From: Gammaproteobacteria bacterium
GTDB lineage: Bacteria > Pseudomonadota > Gammaproteobacteria > Pseudomonadales > Pseudohongiellaceae
NCBI GenBank assembly: GCA_002730035.1
Contig: PBYU01000050.1
Location: forward strand, 67,678-131,677
DNA length: 64,000 nt
Direction of reading: 5' to 3'
Below are positions 17,634-27,343 of this stretch, in pieces. The position numbers were made by a program, and so were the translations under genes. The notes under the pieces were generated by a model. That model was not told where the DNA came from, searched no databases, and saw only the letters and a list, made by a program, of their open reading frames with translations. Numbering within the stretch: position 1 is the first letter of the stretch; each line of letters begins with the position of its first letter.

Positions 17634-18632
17634 ATGGTCGAATTTCCCAAGCGACTCAATTTGGCCCGGCTGCCCACGCCAATTACAAAGCTGGACAGGT
17701 TTCCACTACATCAATCGGACGCGCAAATCTGGGTCAAACGCGATGAACTGACCGGTACCGAAGTCTCGGGTAACAAGATCCGAAAGCTGGAATTCTCTCT
17801 TGCCGAAGCTCTCGAGCAAGCTTGTGACACGGTCATCACTTGTGGCGGAATCCAGTCCAATCACTGCCGCTCAACCGCGATTCTCTGCACCCGACTCGGT
17901 CTCAAGGTTCACCTGGTGCTGCGAGGTGAAAAGCCGGACCAGCCGGAAGGCAATCTGCTATTGGGCTACCTGAGCGGCGCCGAGATTTCCTACATTTCCG
18001 AGCGAGACTGGCGAGGGCATGCAGAATATGTCCGGCATCTGCAACAGGATTATGCTAAAGCGGGCGGCAAGGCCTTTTACATTCCAATTGGTGCCAGTGA
18101 TGAGATCGGCATTTGGGGTTATATAGCTGCTTGTAGGGAACTCAAGAAAGATTTCCAGCAACTCGGTATGACTCCCGACTATATCGTCACCGCCACTGGC
18201 TCAGGGGGCACTCAGGCTGGCCTGCTCGTAGGCTCGGCACTCTTCGATTTACCCGGCAAAGTAGTGGCATTCAACGTCTGTGACGACGCGGCCTATTTTG
18301 ATCAGAAAATCCGTCAGGATGTGACACTCTGGAAGCAGCGTTACAGTGTCGATTTCGAAGTAGAAGGCCTGCAAATATCAACTGTCGAAGGCTATATGGG
18401 ACCCGGGTATGGAATCGCGTCACCGGAAGTATTCGACTGCATAGCTCAATTAGCCCGAACCACTGGCCTGTTCCTCGACCCGGTCTATACAGGTAAGGCC
18501 TTTCATGGCATGGTTAACGAGATTCAGAAGGGCGCTGAAGGCTCCATGCCAGACGCCCGTAATGTATTGTTTATCCACACCGGCGGGCTCTTTGGTGTCT
18601 TTCCGCAGCAACAGAATTTCACGCTTGAGTAA
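17634..18632 (+). CDS. D-cysteine desulfhydrase / ACC-deaminase family PLP enzyme
   Basis: 332 residues, the usual size. The fold-type II PLP lysine is in SGNKIRKLEF (~residue 51), with the GGIQSNHCR substrate loop and the phosphate-binding ATGSGGTQAGL motif. FLDPVYTGKAFHGM matches the C-terminal region of DcyD-like proteins. Such enzymes release sulfide, ammonia and pyruvate from D-cysteine, or open 1-aminocyclopropane carboxylate; the residues seen favour the desulfhydrase group, but specificity cannot be fixed. It starts 15 bp after the upstream terminator and is probably monocistronic. Confidence 0.82.
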   Translation: MVEFPKRLNLARLPTPITKLDRFPLHQSDAQIWVKRDELTGTEVSGNKIRKLEFSLAEALEQACDTVITCGGIQSNHCRSTAILCTRLGLKVHLVLRGEKPDQPEGNLLLGYLSGAEISYISERDWRGHAEYVRHLQQDYAKAGGKAFYIPIGASDEIGIWGYIAACRELKKDFQQLGMTPDYIVTATGSGGTQAGLLVGSALFDLPGKVVAFNVCDDAAYFDQKIRQDVTLWKQRYSVDFEVEGLQISTVEGYMGPGYGIASPEVFDCIAQLARTTGLFLDPVYTGKAFHGMVNEIQKGAEGSMPDARNVLFIHTGGLFGVFPQQQNFTLE

Positions 18633-18681
18633 TTTCAGTTGTTTATATTGAGCAGCGCCATGAAAAGTCCGGGTTAATGCC

Positions 18682-19896
18682 ATGATAGCGAACCGATCAT
18701 CCAAGCCTCTCTCTCATTTATTGGTCAGCAGCGCCACAGGATTGCTGCTGGGCCTCGCCGCGACCGTGGCGCTGGCGCAGCCAGATGGTGCAGCTGGAGC
18801 AACCTCCGCCGCTGCGGATGGAGTAGCCGGCGCGACGAGTGCCGCAGCGCCAGCCCCTCCAACAGGTCCGTATGACACCAATTTTGAAGACAGTCTGCTC
18901 AGCAATACTCGCCAACTTATTACGGACAGTCTGCGCTCCGGCGAGGGGTACTTCAGCGCCGATGGCGAGCGCTTTATTTTTCAGAGTGAACTACCAGGTA
19001 GTAACCCTTTCTACCAGATTTTTGTGAGAGACCTGGCCACCGGCGCCACTTCCAGAGTGTCACCGGGTATTGGCCTGACTACCTGTTCCTGGATTCACCC
19101 GACACTGGATCAGGTGATGTTTTCGTCAACCCATGAAGATCCCGATGCACTGGCTAAGCAGGCTGAGGAAATCGAAATCCGGGCCAGCGGCATCAGCCGA
19201 CCCTATGGCTGGGATTATGACCGACACTACGATATTTATCAGGCGGACGCCGATGGCGACAATATCGTCAATCTCACTCGAAGCGATGGCTATGATGCCG
19301 AAGGCTCCTACTCGGCCGATGGTAGCAGGATTCTGTTCGCCTCGAATCGCGAAGCCTACCGTCGCACCCTGAGCGATGCGGAGCAGATCCTATTCGAAGA
19401 CGACAGCTCCTATTTCATGGATCTGTATATCATGGACGCCAATGGCTCCAATGTGACGCAATTGACCCACTCACCGGGTTACGATGGCGGGCCGTTCTTC
19501 AGCCCCGACAATGAGAAGGTCGTGTGGCGTCGCTTCAATCCCGATGGCAACAGTGCCGAAATCTGGACCATGGATATCGATGGCAGTAACCAGCGGCAAC
19601 TCACCGCCGATGCCATGGTTTCCTGGGGGCCGTATTTCCACCCCAGCAGCGATTACATCATCTATTCCACTAATCTGTTGGGCAATGCTAATTTCGAGCT
19701 GTTCATGATCGACCCGCAGGGCGTCAAGCCGAGGGTACGTGTAACCAATACCGCGGGCACCGATATCTTGCCAGTGTTCTCTCCCGATGGATCGAAGCTG
19801 GCCTGGAGTACCACGCGCACTCCTGATGGAACTTCCCAGATTCATATCGGCGACTGGAATCATGAGCGAGCGCTGGAGTTGTTGGGGCTCGACTAA
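18682..19896 (+). CDS. Exported TolB/PD40-type beta-propeller protein
   Basis: 404 residues with an N-terminal signal peptide (hydrophobic core about residues 20-32, then ALAQ) and a low-complexity Ala/Gly-rich linker (PDGAAGATSAAADGVAGATS). The rest contains repeated propeller blades with motifs like GSYSADGSRILFASNR, FSPDNEKVVWRR and FSPDGSKLAWST, spaced about 45-50 residues. TolB-like propellers bind proteins or sense substrates in the periplasm. It ends 24 bp before the giant peptidase gene on the same strand, so the two are likely co-expressed and may act together. It lacks the TolB N-terminal alpha/beta domain, so it is not TolB itself. Confidence 0.75.
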   Translation: MIANRSSKPLSHLLVSSATGLLLGLAATVALAQPDGAAGATSAAADGVAGATSAAAPAPPTGPYDTNFEDSLLSNTRQLITDSLRSGEGYFSADGERFIFQSELPGSNPFYQIFVRDLATGATSRVSPGIGLTTCSWIHPTLDQVMFSSTHEDPDALAKQAEEIEIRASGISRPYGWDYDRHYDIYQADADGDNIVNLTRSDGYDAEGSYSADGSRILFASNREAYRRTLSDAEQILFEDDSSYFMDLYIMDANGSNVTQLTHSPGYDGGPFFSPDNEKVVWRRFNPDGNSAEIWTMDIDGSNQRQLTADAMVSWGPYFHPSSDYIIYSTNLLGNANFELFMIDPQGVKPRVRVTNTAGTDILPVFSPDGSKLAWSTTRTPDGTSQIHIGDWNHERALELLGLD

Positions 19897-19920
19897 TTTG
19901 CTCCGGCTGGCGTCCTATCC

Positions 19921-22900
19921 ATGTTAATCCCTGGCTTCTCTTCGTTACTTCGAGCTCTGCAGTTTGTACTATTAATAGCAGCTTCGAACTGGACCCTTGC
20001 CCAGCCGGGTGAGCCTGCCCCACAGCAAGACCCACCGCTGATTCATCATAGTATCAAGGTCTTGCTCGATCCCCTGGCCCGGCAGATTTCCGTAGAAGAC
20101 ACTATCAGCTTGCCGGACCGGGCAACCGCCTCCGAGATTAGCTTCGAACTGAATGGCAATCTCACCATCAGCAACAACTCGGGTAACCTGCAGGTACTGC
20201 GAAGCGATCCGGCTTCGCCCAACGTTGGCATAAACGCCACCGGTGGTTTGGCTGCTCCGACGCAGCAATACACCCTGAGCATGCCAGCTCGTAACAGAGG
20301 GCAGGCGGTCTTGATCTATAGCGGTTCCATCTACGACATCGCCGAACAATCCAGCGCCGAATATGCACAGAGTTTTTCTGAGACGACCGGCATCATCGGG
20401 GAGCAGGGTGTCTACTTGAACAAGGGCAGTGTGTGGCTACCTGACTTCGGTATCGACCTGGTTACATTCGATCTGGCGGTAGAGTTCGCCGACAGCGCGA
20501 GCACCTGGACAGCGGTAAGTCAGGGAGACCGAAATGGGCACAATGGATGGTCCAGCAGCGTGCCAATGGAGGAGGTCTATTTAATCGCCGCCAACTTCAC
20601 CGAGTATTCACAGCTGGCAGACGAGGTGGAAGTACTGGCCTATCTACGCACGCCGGATCCCAACCTGGCGACAAAGTACATGGATGCCACCCAGCGCTAT
20701 CTGCAATTGTATGAGCCCTTACTCGGCGACTATCCCTACAGCAAGTTCGCCCTGATAGAAAACTTCTGGGAAACCGGTTATGGCATGCCGTCTTTCACCC
20801 TGCTCGGTGAGCAGGTTATCCGCTTTCCCTTCATACTCGAGTCGTCCTATCCCCATGAAATTCTGCACAACTGGTGGGGCAACAGTGTCTATCCCGATTA
20901 TGAGTCCGGCAACTGGAGCGAGGGCCTGACCGCCTATCTCGCCGACCACCTGTTTCGGGAAATGAATGGTCTCGGCCATGAATACCGCAAGGAAATGCTG
21001 GCCCGTTACAAGAACTATGTGGCCGACGGCGCCGACTTCCCGCTGGCCGAGTTCACTTCGCGCAACTCTGCCGCGAGCCAGGCGGTAGGCTATGGCAAAA
21101 CACTCATGCTATGGCACATGTTGCGTGTCGAATTAGGGGATGATTTATTCCTGGAAGGGCTGCGCACGCTCTACCAGGATTACAAATATCGGCGAGTATC
21201 CTTTAACGATATTGCCCTGTTGTTCTCAGAGCTGAGTGGTACCGACTTAACGGCGTTCTTCGACCAATGGGTCAATCGTACCGGCGCACCAGAATTATCC
21301 GTCGCGGTGGAAGAAGCCAATGGCAACCAGGCGCGCATTCTATTTGCTCAAACTCAGTTCGGCGATCCTTTTTCGTTAAAGGTGCCGGTTGCACTTTATT
21401 ATGAAGGCGAAGCCGAACCTCAGATCTATGACATTGTGCTTTCTCAAAAGCTGGAAGGAGTGATGGCAGATGACTACCAAGGTCTGCAGGCGGTATTGGT
21501 AGATCCCTACTTCGATGTGTTTCGACAGCTCGACAGGGAAGAGACGCCACCTACTATCGGTGAGTTGTTTGGCGCCAGCCAGATTGCCTTTATCTTGCCT
21601 GCCACTGAGCGTCAGAACTGGGCACAGATGGCGGAATCATTCGGGCAGGGAGTGGATTTCGAAATTTTGTTTGCCGACGAGATTGAGGTCTTACCAACGG
21701 ACAAATCCGTGTGGATTCTAGGCAGGGATAATCCTTTTGCCGACGTGGTTTCCACATCCGTTGGTCTCTACGGCGTCGAGTATTCAGATACTGGTGTGGC
21801 GCTGGCTGGCACTGAGGTGGCCTACGCTAACCGCAGTTCGGTCGTCATCGGTCGACACCCGGAGGACCCCGAACTGGCGGCAGGATGGATTCATATCGAC
21901 GACATGATTGCCATGCCGGGCATGATCGAGAAACTGCCGCACTACGGTAAGTATTCCTACCTCAGCTTCATCGGTGATGAACCCACTAACGATGTGCAAG
22001 GTGTGTGGGCAAGCCCGGATTCGCCACTGCAATGGGTTAAACCGGAATTAACGGCCACCATTCAGTGGGACTCGCTGCCAATACCCGATCCGCTTGCCAC
22101 GCTGCCGCCCAAGTATCTGCCGGAGCAGCTGTTGCGTCATAGCACGCAATTAACCGATAAGCGGATGGAAGGCCGTGGATTGGGCAGTGAAGGGCTGCAT
22201 CAGAGTGCACTTTACATCGCCGACCAGTTTCGCATCGCAGGCTTACAACCGGTCGCCGGCACCTACTTGCAATATTGGCAGGACTCCCTGGCGGGTTATG
22301 GCAATATTGAAATGACTAACGTGGTTGGCATGATACCCGGAGCTAACCGCGCAATGAGTGCCCGGCCGGTCGTATTGGGAGCACACTACGATCACCTGGG
22401 AATTGACTCTGACAGCGGAGAGATTTACCCCGGTGCCGACGATAATGCTTCCGGAATAAGCATACTGATCGAAGTCGCCGCTAAACTCTCGCGGTCATAT
22501 ACACCACAACGGCCAATTCTGTTTGTTGCATTCACTGGTGAAGAATCAGGTTTGATTGGGTCACAACATTTTGTCGACAAGCCACCGGTCGGCTTTGCTG
22601 CAAAAGACCTGTTTGCCATGGTTAATCTCGACGCCGTGGGCCGGTTGGAAGGCCAGACGCTGCAGGTATTCGGAACTGACAGCGCCTATGAGTGGCCGTT
22701 CATGGCCCAGGGTATTGGCTTTACTATCGGCGTGGAATCCACTTTCCCTCAGGAGACTATCGCCAGCAGCGATCACGTGAGTTTTCTCAATGCCGGTATT
22801 CCGGCGATTCATGTCTTTAGCGGTGCCAATCTGGACTACCACCAATCCACGGACAGTGCTGATAAACTCGATGCCGCCGGTATGTCCGATGTCGCACTTT

Positions 22901-23265
22901 GGGTTGAAGAGGCCATGGTATATCTGGCGGATAATACCGATCCGCTGCGAGTGAATCTGGAAGGCGCGGATGTAATAGAAGTCAGCAATCTGCCTGGAGA
23001 GCGTGAAGCCAGCCTGGGTACGATTCCAGATTTCGCTTTTACCGGTGTTGGGATTCGAATTTCCGGAGTGACACCGAATAGCGCCGCTGCCGAAGCCGGA
23101 TTACAGGCAGGCGATGTGCTGCGCAGCTATAACGGATCTGCCATCGAAGACTTACAGGGCTATTCCAATTTGCTACGAACTTCAGCCCCGGGTGATGTGG
23201 TACAGCTCGAAATAGTGCGTGACCGTCAAAGCCTGGCAGTGGACGCACAGCTGAAGGCTCGGTAA
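19921..23265 (+). CDS. Secreted double metallopeptidase: M1 + M28 + PDZ
   Basis: 1114 residues with a signal peptide (residues 1-28). An N-terminal M1-like aminopeptidase part contains HEILH (residues 312-316) and the downstream zinc ligand Glu in WSEGLT (~334). A middle domain of about 190 residues (~520-710) is unassigned. An M28 peptidase follows with GAHYDHLG (~822), GADDNASG, the catalytic GEESGLIGS and NLDAVGR, and the last histidine in DYHQSTDSADK. A C-terminal PDZ domain starts near residue 1040 (VGIRISGVTPNSAAAEAGLQ). All zinc ligands of both peptidase units look intact. It probably trims peptides in the periplasm or outside. It follows the propeller gene by 24 bp. Two unrelated zinc exopeptidases in one chain is unusual. 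Confidence 0.88.
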   Translation: MLIPGFSSLLRALQFVLLIAASNWTLAQPGEPAPQQDPPLIHHSIKVLLDPLARQISVEDTISLPDRATASEISFELNGNLTISNNSGNLQVLRSDPASPNVGINATGGLAAPTQQYTLSMPARNRGQAVLIYSGSIYDIAEQSSAEYAQSFSETTGIIGEQGVYLNKGSVWLPDFGIDLVTFDLAVEFADSASTWTAVSQGDRNGHNGWSSSVPMEEVYLIAANFTEYSQLADEVEVLAYLRTPDPNLATKYMDATQRYLQLYEPLLGDYPYSKFALIENFWETGYGMPSFTLLGEQVIRFPFILESSYPHEILHNWWGNSVYPDYESGNWSEGLTAYLADHLFREMNGLGHEYRKEMLARYKNYVADGADFPLAEFTSRNSAASQAVGYGKTLMLWHMLRVELGDDLFLEGLRTLYQDYKYRRVSFNDIALLFSELSGTDLTAFFDQWVNRTGAPELSVAVEEANGNQARILFAQTQFGDPFSLKVPVALYYEGEAEPQIYDIVLSQKLEGVMADDYQGLQAVLVDPYFDVFRQLDREETPPTIGELFGASQIAFILPATERQNWAQMAESFGQGVDFEILFADEIEVLPTDKSVWILGRDNPFADVVSTSVGLYGVEYSDTGVALAGTEVAYANRSSVVIGRHPEDPELAAGWIHIDDMIAMPGMIEKLPHYGKYSYLSFIGDEPTNDVQGVWASPDSPLQWVKPELTATIQWDSLPIPDPLATLPPKYLPEQLLRHSTQLTDKRMEGRGLGSEGLHQSALYIADQFRIAGLQPVAGTYLQYWQDSLAGYGNIEMTNVVGMIPGANRAMSARPVVLGAHYDHLGIDSDSGEIYPGADDNASGISILIEVAAKLSRSYTPQRPILFVAFTGEESGLIGSQHFVDKPPVGFAAKDLFAMVNLDAVGRLEGQTLQVFGTDSAYEWPFMAQGIGFTIGVESTFPQETIASSDHVSFLNAGIPAIHVFSGANLDYHQSTDSADKLDAAGMSDVALWVEEAMVYLADNTDPLRVNLEGADVIEVSNLPGEREASLGTIPDFAFTGVGIRISGVTPNSAAAEAGLQAGDVLRSYNGSAIEDLQGYSNLLRTSAPGDVVQLEIVRDRQSLAVDAQLKAR

Positions 23266-23276
23266 TGAATTCCGTG

Positions 23277-23426
23277 CTAACGCAGCACGCTGAACAACAA
23301 GCCGGCTATTACAAACAGAATCGATAAGTAGATTAAGCGGCGATTGATGCTGGACTTTGGGGCTGACCAATTATAAGTCTCTTCCTCCACGAAGAGCGCG
23401 TTCTGGGATTTCTTCCACCGTCTCAC
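23277..23426 (-). CDS. 49-aa single-pass membrane protein, unannotated by length
   Basis: Minus-strand frame from GTG 23426 to TAG 23277. It begins MRRWKKSQNALF, has an acidic/aromatic middle (VEEETYNW) and a Ser/Lys/Arg patch (SAPKSSINRR), and ends in one clear transmembrane helix (about residues 31-47) followed by Arg. The start is preceded by TAGGAAACAC, a good ribosome site at normal spacing. The basic residues before the helix predict N-in orientation. It ends 11 bp after the convergent peptidase gene's stop codon. No homologue is recalled. Codon use and the ribosome site argue that it is real. Confidence 0.55.
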   Translation of the reverse strand: MRRWKKSQNALFVEEETYNWSAPKSSINRRLIYLSILFVIAGLLFSVLR

Positions 23427-23738
23427 GTGTTTCCTACCTCACTGCGCCACTCAAGGGATTGTTGCGAGCTTCTATTTCAACCCATCAATTGGCTATCGAT
23501 GGGACTGAAACAGGGCAATCCGCTGAGCAATCATGACGAATCATGGCGCAGGAGGAATTCGAGGGCTGATTCCCCACCGCAGTTCCGACCTGAAGGAGTT
23601 GCAACTTATTGTTTCTAATTAGGATACGGTGTGTGAATTTCGATATAGTGATTCAGGTGTTTACTGTACTGGATAGGATCCATATCACGCTATCTGCAGT
23701 AAAGAATTAGATGAAGGATTGGATTTTCATTCAAGGTC
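23427..23738. other. Intergenic region, divergent promoter zone
   Basis: About 310 bp between the minus-strand 49-aa gene and the plus-strand DUF5916 gene. It holds two small inverted repeats: CCCATC/GATGGG at 23481-23503, and TTTACTG/CAGTAAA spanning 23660-23703 with an inner GGATCC-centred partial palindrome. The latter lies just upstream of the DUF5916 start and could form an RNA hairpin in its leader. No gene is supported. Confidence 0.4.
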
Positions 23739-26117
23739 ATGCCTAAAGTCCTGCCCATCAGTTTGGCGTTCTGCCTTCTCTCCTTATTGTCATTGCCGGT
23801 GCTGGCTCAGCCATTGCCCCAGATTACCCTTATCGAAGAAGACTCTGCCGGGATTCAACTCGATGGATTCGTCGATGAACCAGTCTGGCAAGACCTACCA
23901 TCGATCGACGGTATGCAAATTATCGAACCGGATACCCTGGTCGATGCTCCCTACCAGACTGACATTCGTTTCTTCTACACCCAACGGGGGATGTACTTCG
24001 GCATCGTCAATCATCAGCCGCCCGGATCGCTGGTCGCCCGCATGACCAATCGGGACACCCGGCTTCCACGCGACGGTATCGAGGTGCTCATCGACGCATC
24101 GGGAGAAGGTCTGTACGGATACCGGATCAGGTTGAACCTGGGCGATACGATGACAGATATGTCAGTACTCCCGGAGCGCCAGCAGAACTTGCAGTGGGAT
24201 GGCTCCTGGGACGGTCGCACCCAAGCAATCGATGAGGGCTGGAGTGCGGAGTTTTTTGTGCCCTGGTCCATGATGCCGCTGCCTCAGGTTGAGGGTACCC
24301 GCCGCATCGGCCTGGCCTTCGAACGGGAGTTGGGAGAAAGAGGCGAAAGATGGAGTACTCCACCGCTGCCTACCACTCTGAATGTGTACCTGTCGGGATT
24401 TCAGAAGTATGAGTTCAGGGACATCGAACCTCGCCGGCAGCTGACCTTTTATCCCTTTGCATCAACGGTATTCGATGGCATCAAACACGAGGCGGACTAC
24501 AAGCTGGGCACCGATATATACTGGCGCCCCACTACCAATACGCTACTATCGGCTACGCTCAACCCGGATTTCGGCACCGTGGAGTCCGATGATGTGGTGG
24601 TCAATCTCACGGCGTTCGAAACATTCTTTAGGGAAAAACGAACCTTCTTTCTGGAAGGCCAGGACATCTTCACTACTTCGCCGCGCTCTCGATTCAGCCC
24701 TGGGCCAGGTGGTCCTATTTCGCTGTTGAATACCAAGCGCATCGGCGGTGCGGCGCGTTATTCGATTCCTGATGGCGTCTCAGTAGTGCCGACCGACCTG
24801 AGCCAACCCACCGATCTGCTAGGTGCGATGAAGTTTACCGGTCAGAACGGCAACCTGCGCTATGGAACCCTGTTCGCCTCCGAAGACGATACCGAGATTC
24901 ACGGTACCCTCGACGATGGCACCCGGGTACATCTACAGGCCCAGGGTAGAGATTTTTCTGTAGCCAGGTTGCTGTACGAAGACACACAGTCCGGTGGTCG
25001 ACGATCAATTGGCTGGATGGGCACTAATATCTCTCATCCTGATATAGACTCGACCGTTAATGCCATTGATGCTCACTATTTTTCTGCGGATCAGAAATGG
25101 ATCCTGGACGGCCAGATCATGCACAGCGATGTGGATGATGTCACCGGGGCAGGTTTCCTGGGTGATATAAATTACATACCGCGGCAAGGCGTACAACACA
25201 GCATCGCCGCGACATATATCGATGACGAGTTTGACATGAATGACCTGGGCTTTCTGTCCCGCAACTCGCAGGTAAATCTGGACTACACCTATTCACTCAC
25301 AGAGTCCGATATCCCCGATCTGAGGTCCCGCAATACCAATATGATCGTCAGTAACCGCTGGAACACGGATGGCCAACCGGTGGTGGCGGGAGTATTCTTG
25401 GGCAGATCCTGGACATATAACGACAACGATGTCGCGGGTGTGACATTGCAGTATTATTTCCCCCGTACCGACGACCGGCTGGGTCGCGGCACAGGAGATT
25501 TCAAGATCCCCGAACGGTGGGGAGCCTGGCTTTCATACGGTTCAGATCCGGCCCGACCTCTGGCCTTCAGAGTGAACTTGAATGCTAACCAGGAGGACCT
25601 GGGTTCGAAAACCATTACCAGTGGTGCTGGATTCGCATGGCGACCCAATGACCGTTTCTCATTTGACCTGAGCCTGAACTATACCGACCGGGAAGCCCTG
25701 CTGGTGCATCGTGGCAATGGTGCCTACACCAGTTTCGAAGCCCATCAATGGGCACCACGTCTGGATGTCAATTATTTCATCAGCGCCAAACAACAATTCC
25801 GGATCAGCGGGCAGTGGAATGCCTTAAAGGCATTCGAGGATCGTTTCTGGCAGGCCAATCCCCATAAGCGGGATTTTCTGCAGTCCGTGCCAAATCCGGA
25901 CGCTGAAGCTGATGATTTCGTCATTAGTCGGTTCACCTTTCAAGCTCGCTATCGCTGGGAAATTGCCCCCCTGTCCGACCTGTTCATCGTCTATACGCGG
26001 GGTGCCAACCTGCCACGCAACAGCTTCACTACCTTCCAGGATTTGCTGGAACAGTCCTGGAATGACCGCATTGTCGATTCCGTGGCTATCAAACTCAGGT
26101 ATCGGTTCGGATCTTGA
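23739..26117 (+). CDS. DUF5916 outer-membrane protein with CBM9-like N-terminal domain
   Basis: 792 residues with a Sec signal (1-23, ending VLAQ). Residues about 30-200 resemble the CBM9-like fold (IQLDGFVDEPVWQDLP; SDIRF-like and WSAEFFVPWSMM), which in related proteins binds sugar chain ends. The long C-terminal part (from about 215) is the DUF5916 domain, rich in alternating aromatic beta strands (LNPDFGTVESDDVVVNLTAFETFFREKRTFFLEGQDIF is the family's hallmark region) and ends in RYRFGS, so a beta-barrel in the outer membrane is likely. The function of the family is not established; genomic context often places it with peptidases and TonB receptors, as here. Confidence 0.82.
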   Translation: MPKVLPISLAFCLLSLLSLPVLAQPLPQITLIEEDSAGIQLDGFVDEPVWQDLPSIDGMQIIEPDTLVDAPYQTDIRFFYTQRGMYFGIVNHQPPGSLVARMTNRDTRLPRDGIEVLIDASGEGLYGYRIRLNLGDTMTDMSVLPERQQNLQWDGSWDGRTQAIDEGWSAEFFVPWSMMPLPQVEGTRRIGLAFERELGERGERWSTPPLPTTLNVYLSGFQKYEFRDIEPRRQLTFYPFASTVFDGIKHEADYKLGTDIYWRPTTNTLLSATLNPDFGTVESDDVVVNLTAFETFFREKRTFFLEGQDIFTTSPRSRFSPGPGGPISLLNTKRIGGAARYSIPDGVSVVPTDLSQPTDLLGAMKFTGQNGNLRYGTLFASEDDTEIHGTLDDGTRVHLQAQGRDFSVARLLYEDTQSGGRRSIGWMGTNISHPDIDSTVNAIDAHYFSADQKWILDGQIMHSDVDDVTGAGFLGDINYIPRQGVQHSIAATYIDDEFDMNDLGFLSRNSQVNLDYTYSLTESDIPDLRSRNTNMIVSNRWNTDGQPVVAGVFLGRSWTYNDNDVAGVTLQYYFPRTDDRLGRGTGDFKIPERWGAWLSYGSDPARPLAFRVNLNANQEDLGSKTITSGAGFAWRPNDRFSFDLSLNYTDREALLVHRGNGAYTSFEAHQWAPRLDVNYFISAKQQFRISGQWNALKAFEDRFWQANPHKRDFLQSVPNPDAEADDFVISRFTFQARYRWEIAPLSDLFIVYTRGANLPRNSFTTFQDLLEQSWNDRIVDSVAIKLRYRFGS

Positions 26118-26131
26118 AAATCCGGGAAAGG

Positions 26132-26187
26132 CCACGTTTTTCAACGGTGATAGTAAGAAGATTGATCTCAAGATAAGAAAAACGTGG
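26132..26187. repeat. Inverted repeat flanked by GGGGACAG-type sequence
   Basis: CCACGTTTTTC (26132-26142) and GAAAAACGTGG (26177-26187) form a perfect 11-bp inverted repeat with a 34-nt loop. It is followed by TCTGTCCCC, a word family also seen in the hairpins at 17067 and 29236. It could act as a terminator-like structure between the DUF5916 and glpQ genes or be a dispersed REP-like element. Confidence 0.6.
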
Positions 26188-26245
26188 TCTGTCCCCGAAT
26201 TTCCGAGTAATTTACTCCAACACCCCAGCGAGACGGGACAGACTC

Positions 26246-27259
26246 ATGGCAAAGGCAAAAATACTCGGTGCTCTACTAATGGCTGCAACGATTTCATCCT
26301 CCGCATTGGCTCAGAAGATCGTCATCGCCCATCGTGGTGCCAGCGGTTATCTGCCAGAGCATACGCTGGAAGCGAAGGCCATGGCCTATGCGATGGGTGC
26401 AGACTATATCGAACAGGACGTGGTGATGACCCGTGATGATCAGATGATCGTGCTGCATGACATCACCCTCGATCGCACCACCGATGTGGCGGATCAATTT
26501 CCCGACCGCATCCGCGACGATGGCCGCTACTACGCTATCGATTTCACACTGCAGGAAATTCGTGGGCTCAATGCCAGTGAAGGATTTCGACTCCGCGATG
26601 GCGAGAAAGAGCAGAGTTACAGCTCACGTTTTCCCATAGGATCGTCCTCGTTCCGGGTGTCCACTTTTCAGGAGGAAATTGAGCTTATCCAGGGGCTGAA
26701 CAAATCCACCGGCAAGGACATCGGCATCTATCCGGAAATCAAGGGACCTGAATTTCATCGTGCCGAAGGCAAGGACATCAGCACGGCAGTGGTAAACGTA
26801 TTAAAGGAGTATGGCTATACAACCAGGCAGGACAAGGTGTTCCTGCAATGTTTTAGTTTCGAAGAATTGGACATCATCAGGAATCAGATTCTTCCGGCTG
26901 CTGGTATAGAAGTAAACCTTATCCAACTCATTGGCAACGCCGAGTCCTATCCCTGGATGTTCGACGAAGATGGCATGAACAAGCTGGCCGATTATGTCGA
27001 TGGCATTGGTCCGGAGAAAGGCCTGGTAATCACGCGTAACTCGACCCGGGACGAAATAGAGATTACTGACCTGGTGCAGCGTGCTCATGACGCCGGATTA
27101 CGGGTACATCCCTATACCTACAGATCGGACCCGGGTCAGGTGCCCCGTTATGCAGACAGCTTCGAAGACTTGTTGGAGAAGCATTACTTCGCTGCTGATG
27201 TGGATGGCCTGTTTACGGATTTTCCAGACAAGGCCGTGAGGTTTCTACAGTCGCGTTAA
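26246..27259 (+). CDS. glpQ: Glycerophosphodiester phosphodiesterase, periplasmic (GlpQ)
   Basis: 337 residues with a Sec signal peptide (about 1-22, SSALAQ). The GDPD catalytic region starts at IAHRGASGYLPEHTLEA (His and Glu-rich metal site) and continues with GADYIEQDV and the second histidine in VLHDITLDRTT. PEIKGPEFHRAEG and a C-terminal TDFPDKAVRFL complete the family profile. It hydrolyses deacylated phospholipids in the periplasm to glycerol-3-phosphate and an alcohol. It stands alone between the repeat and the beta-lactamase-like gene; no glpT transporter is adjacent. Confidence 0.92.
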   Translation: MAKAKILGALLMAATISSSALAQKIVIAHRGASGYLPEHTLEAKAMAYAMGADYIEQDVVMTRDDQMIVLHDITLDRTTDVADQFPDRIRDDGRYYAIDFTLQEIRGLNASEGFRLRDGEKEQSYSSRFPIGSSSFRVSTFQEEIELIQGLNKSTGKDIGIYPEIKGPEFHRAEGKDISTAVVNVLKEYGYTTRQDKVFLQCFSFEELDIIRNQILPAAGIEVNLIQLIGNAESYPWMFDEDGMNKLADYVDGIGPEKGLVITRNSTRDEIEITDLVQRAHDAGLRVHPYTYRSDPGQVPRYADSFEDLLEKHYFAADVDGLFTDFPDKAVRFLQSR

Positions 27260-27343
27260 AAACCGGCGAAAACCGGGGATAGATGGTTTTCAGTGTGATT
27301 AATTAGGTCCACCTGTACCCTTTACTAAGGGAAGGAGCAATGG

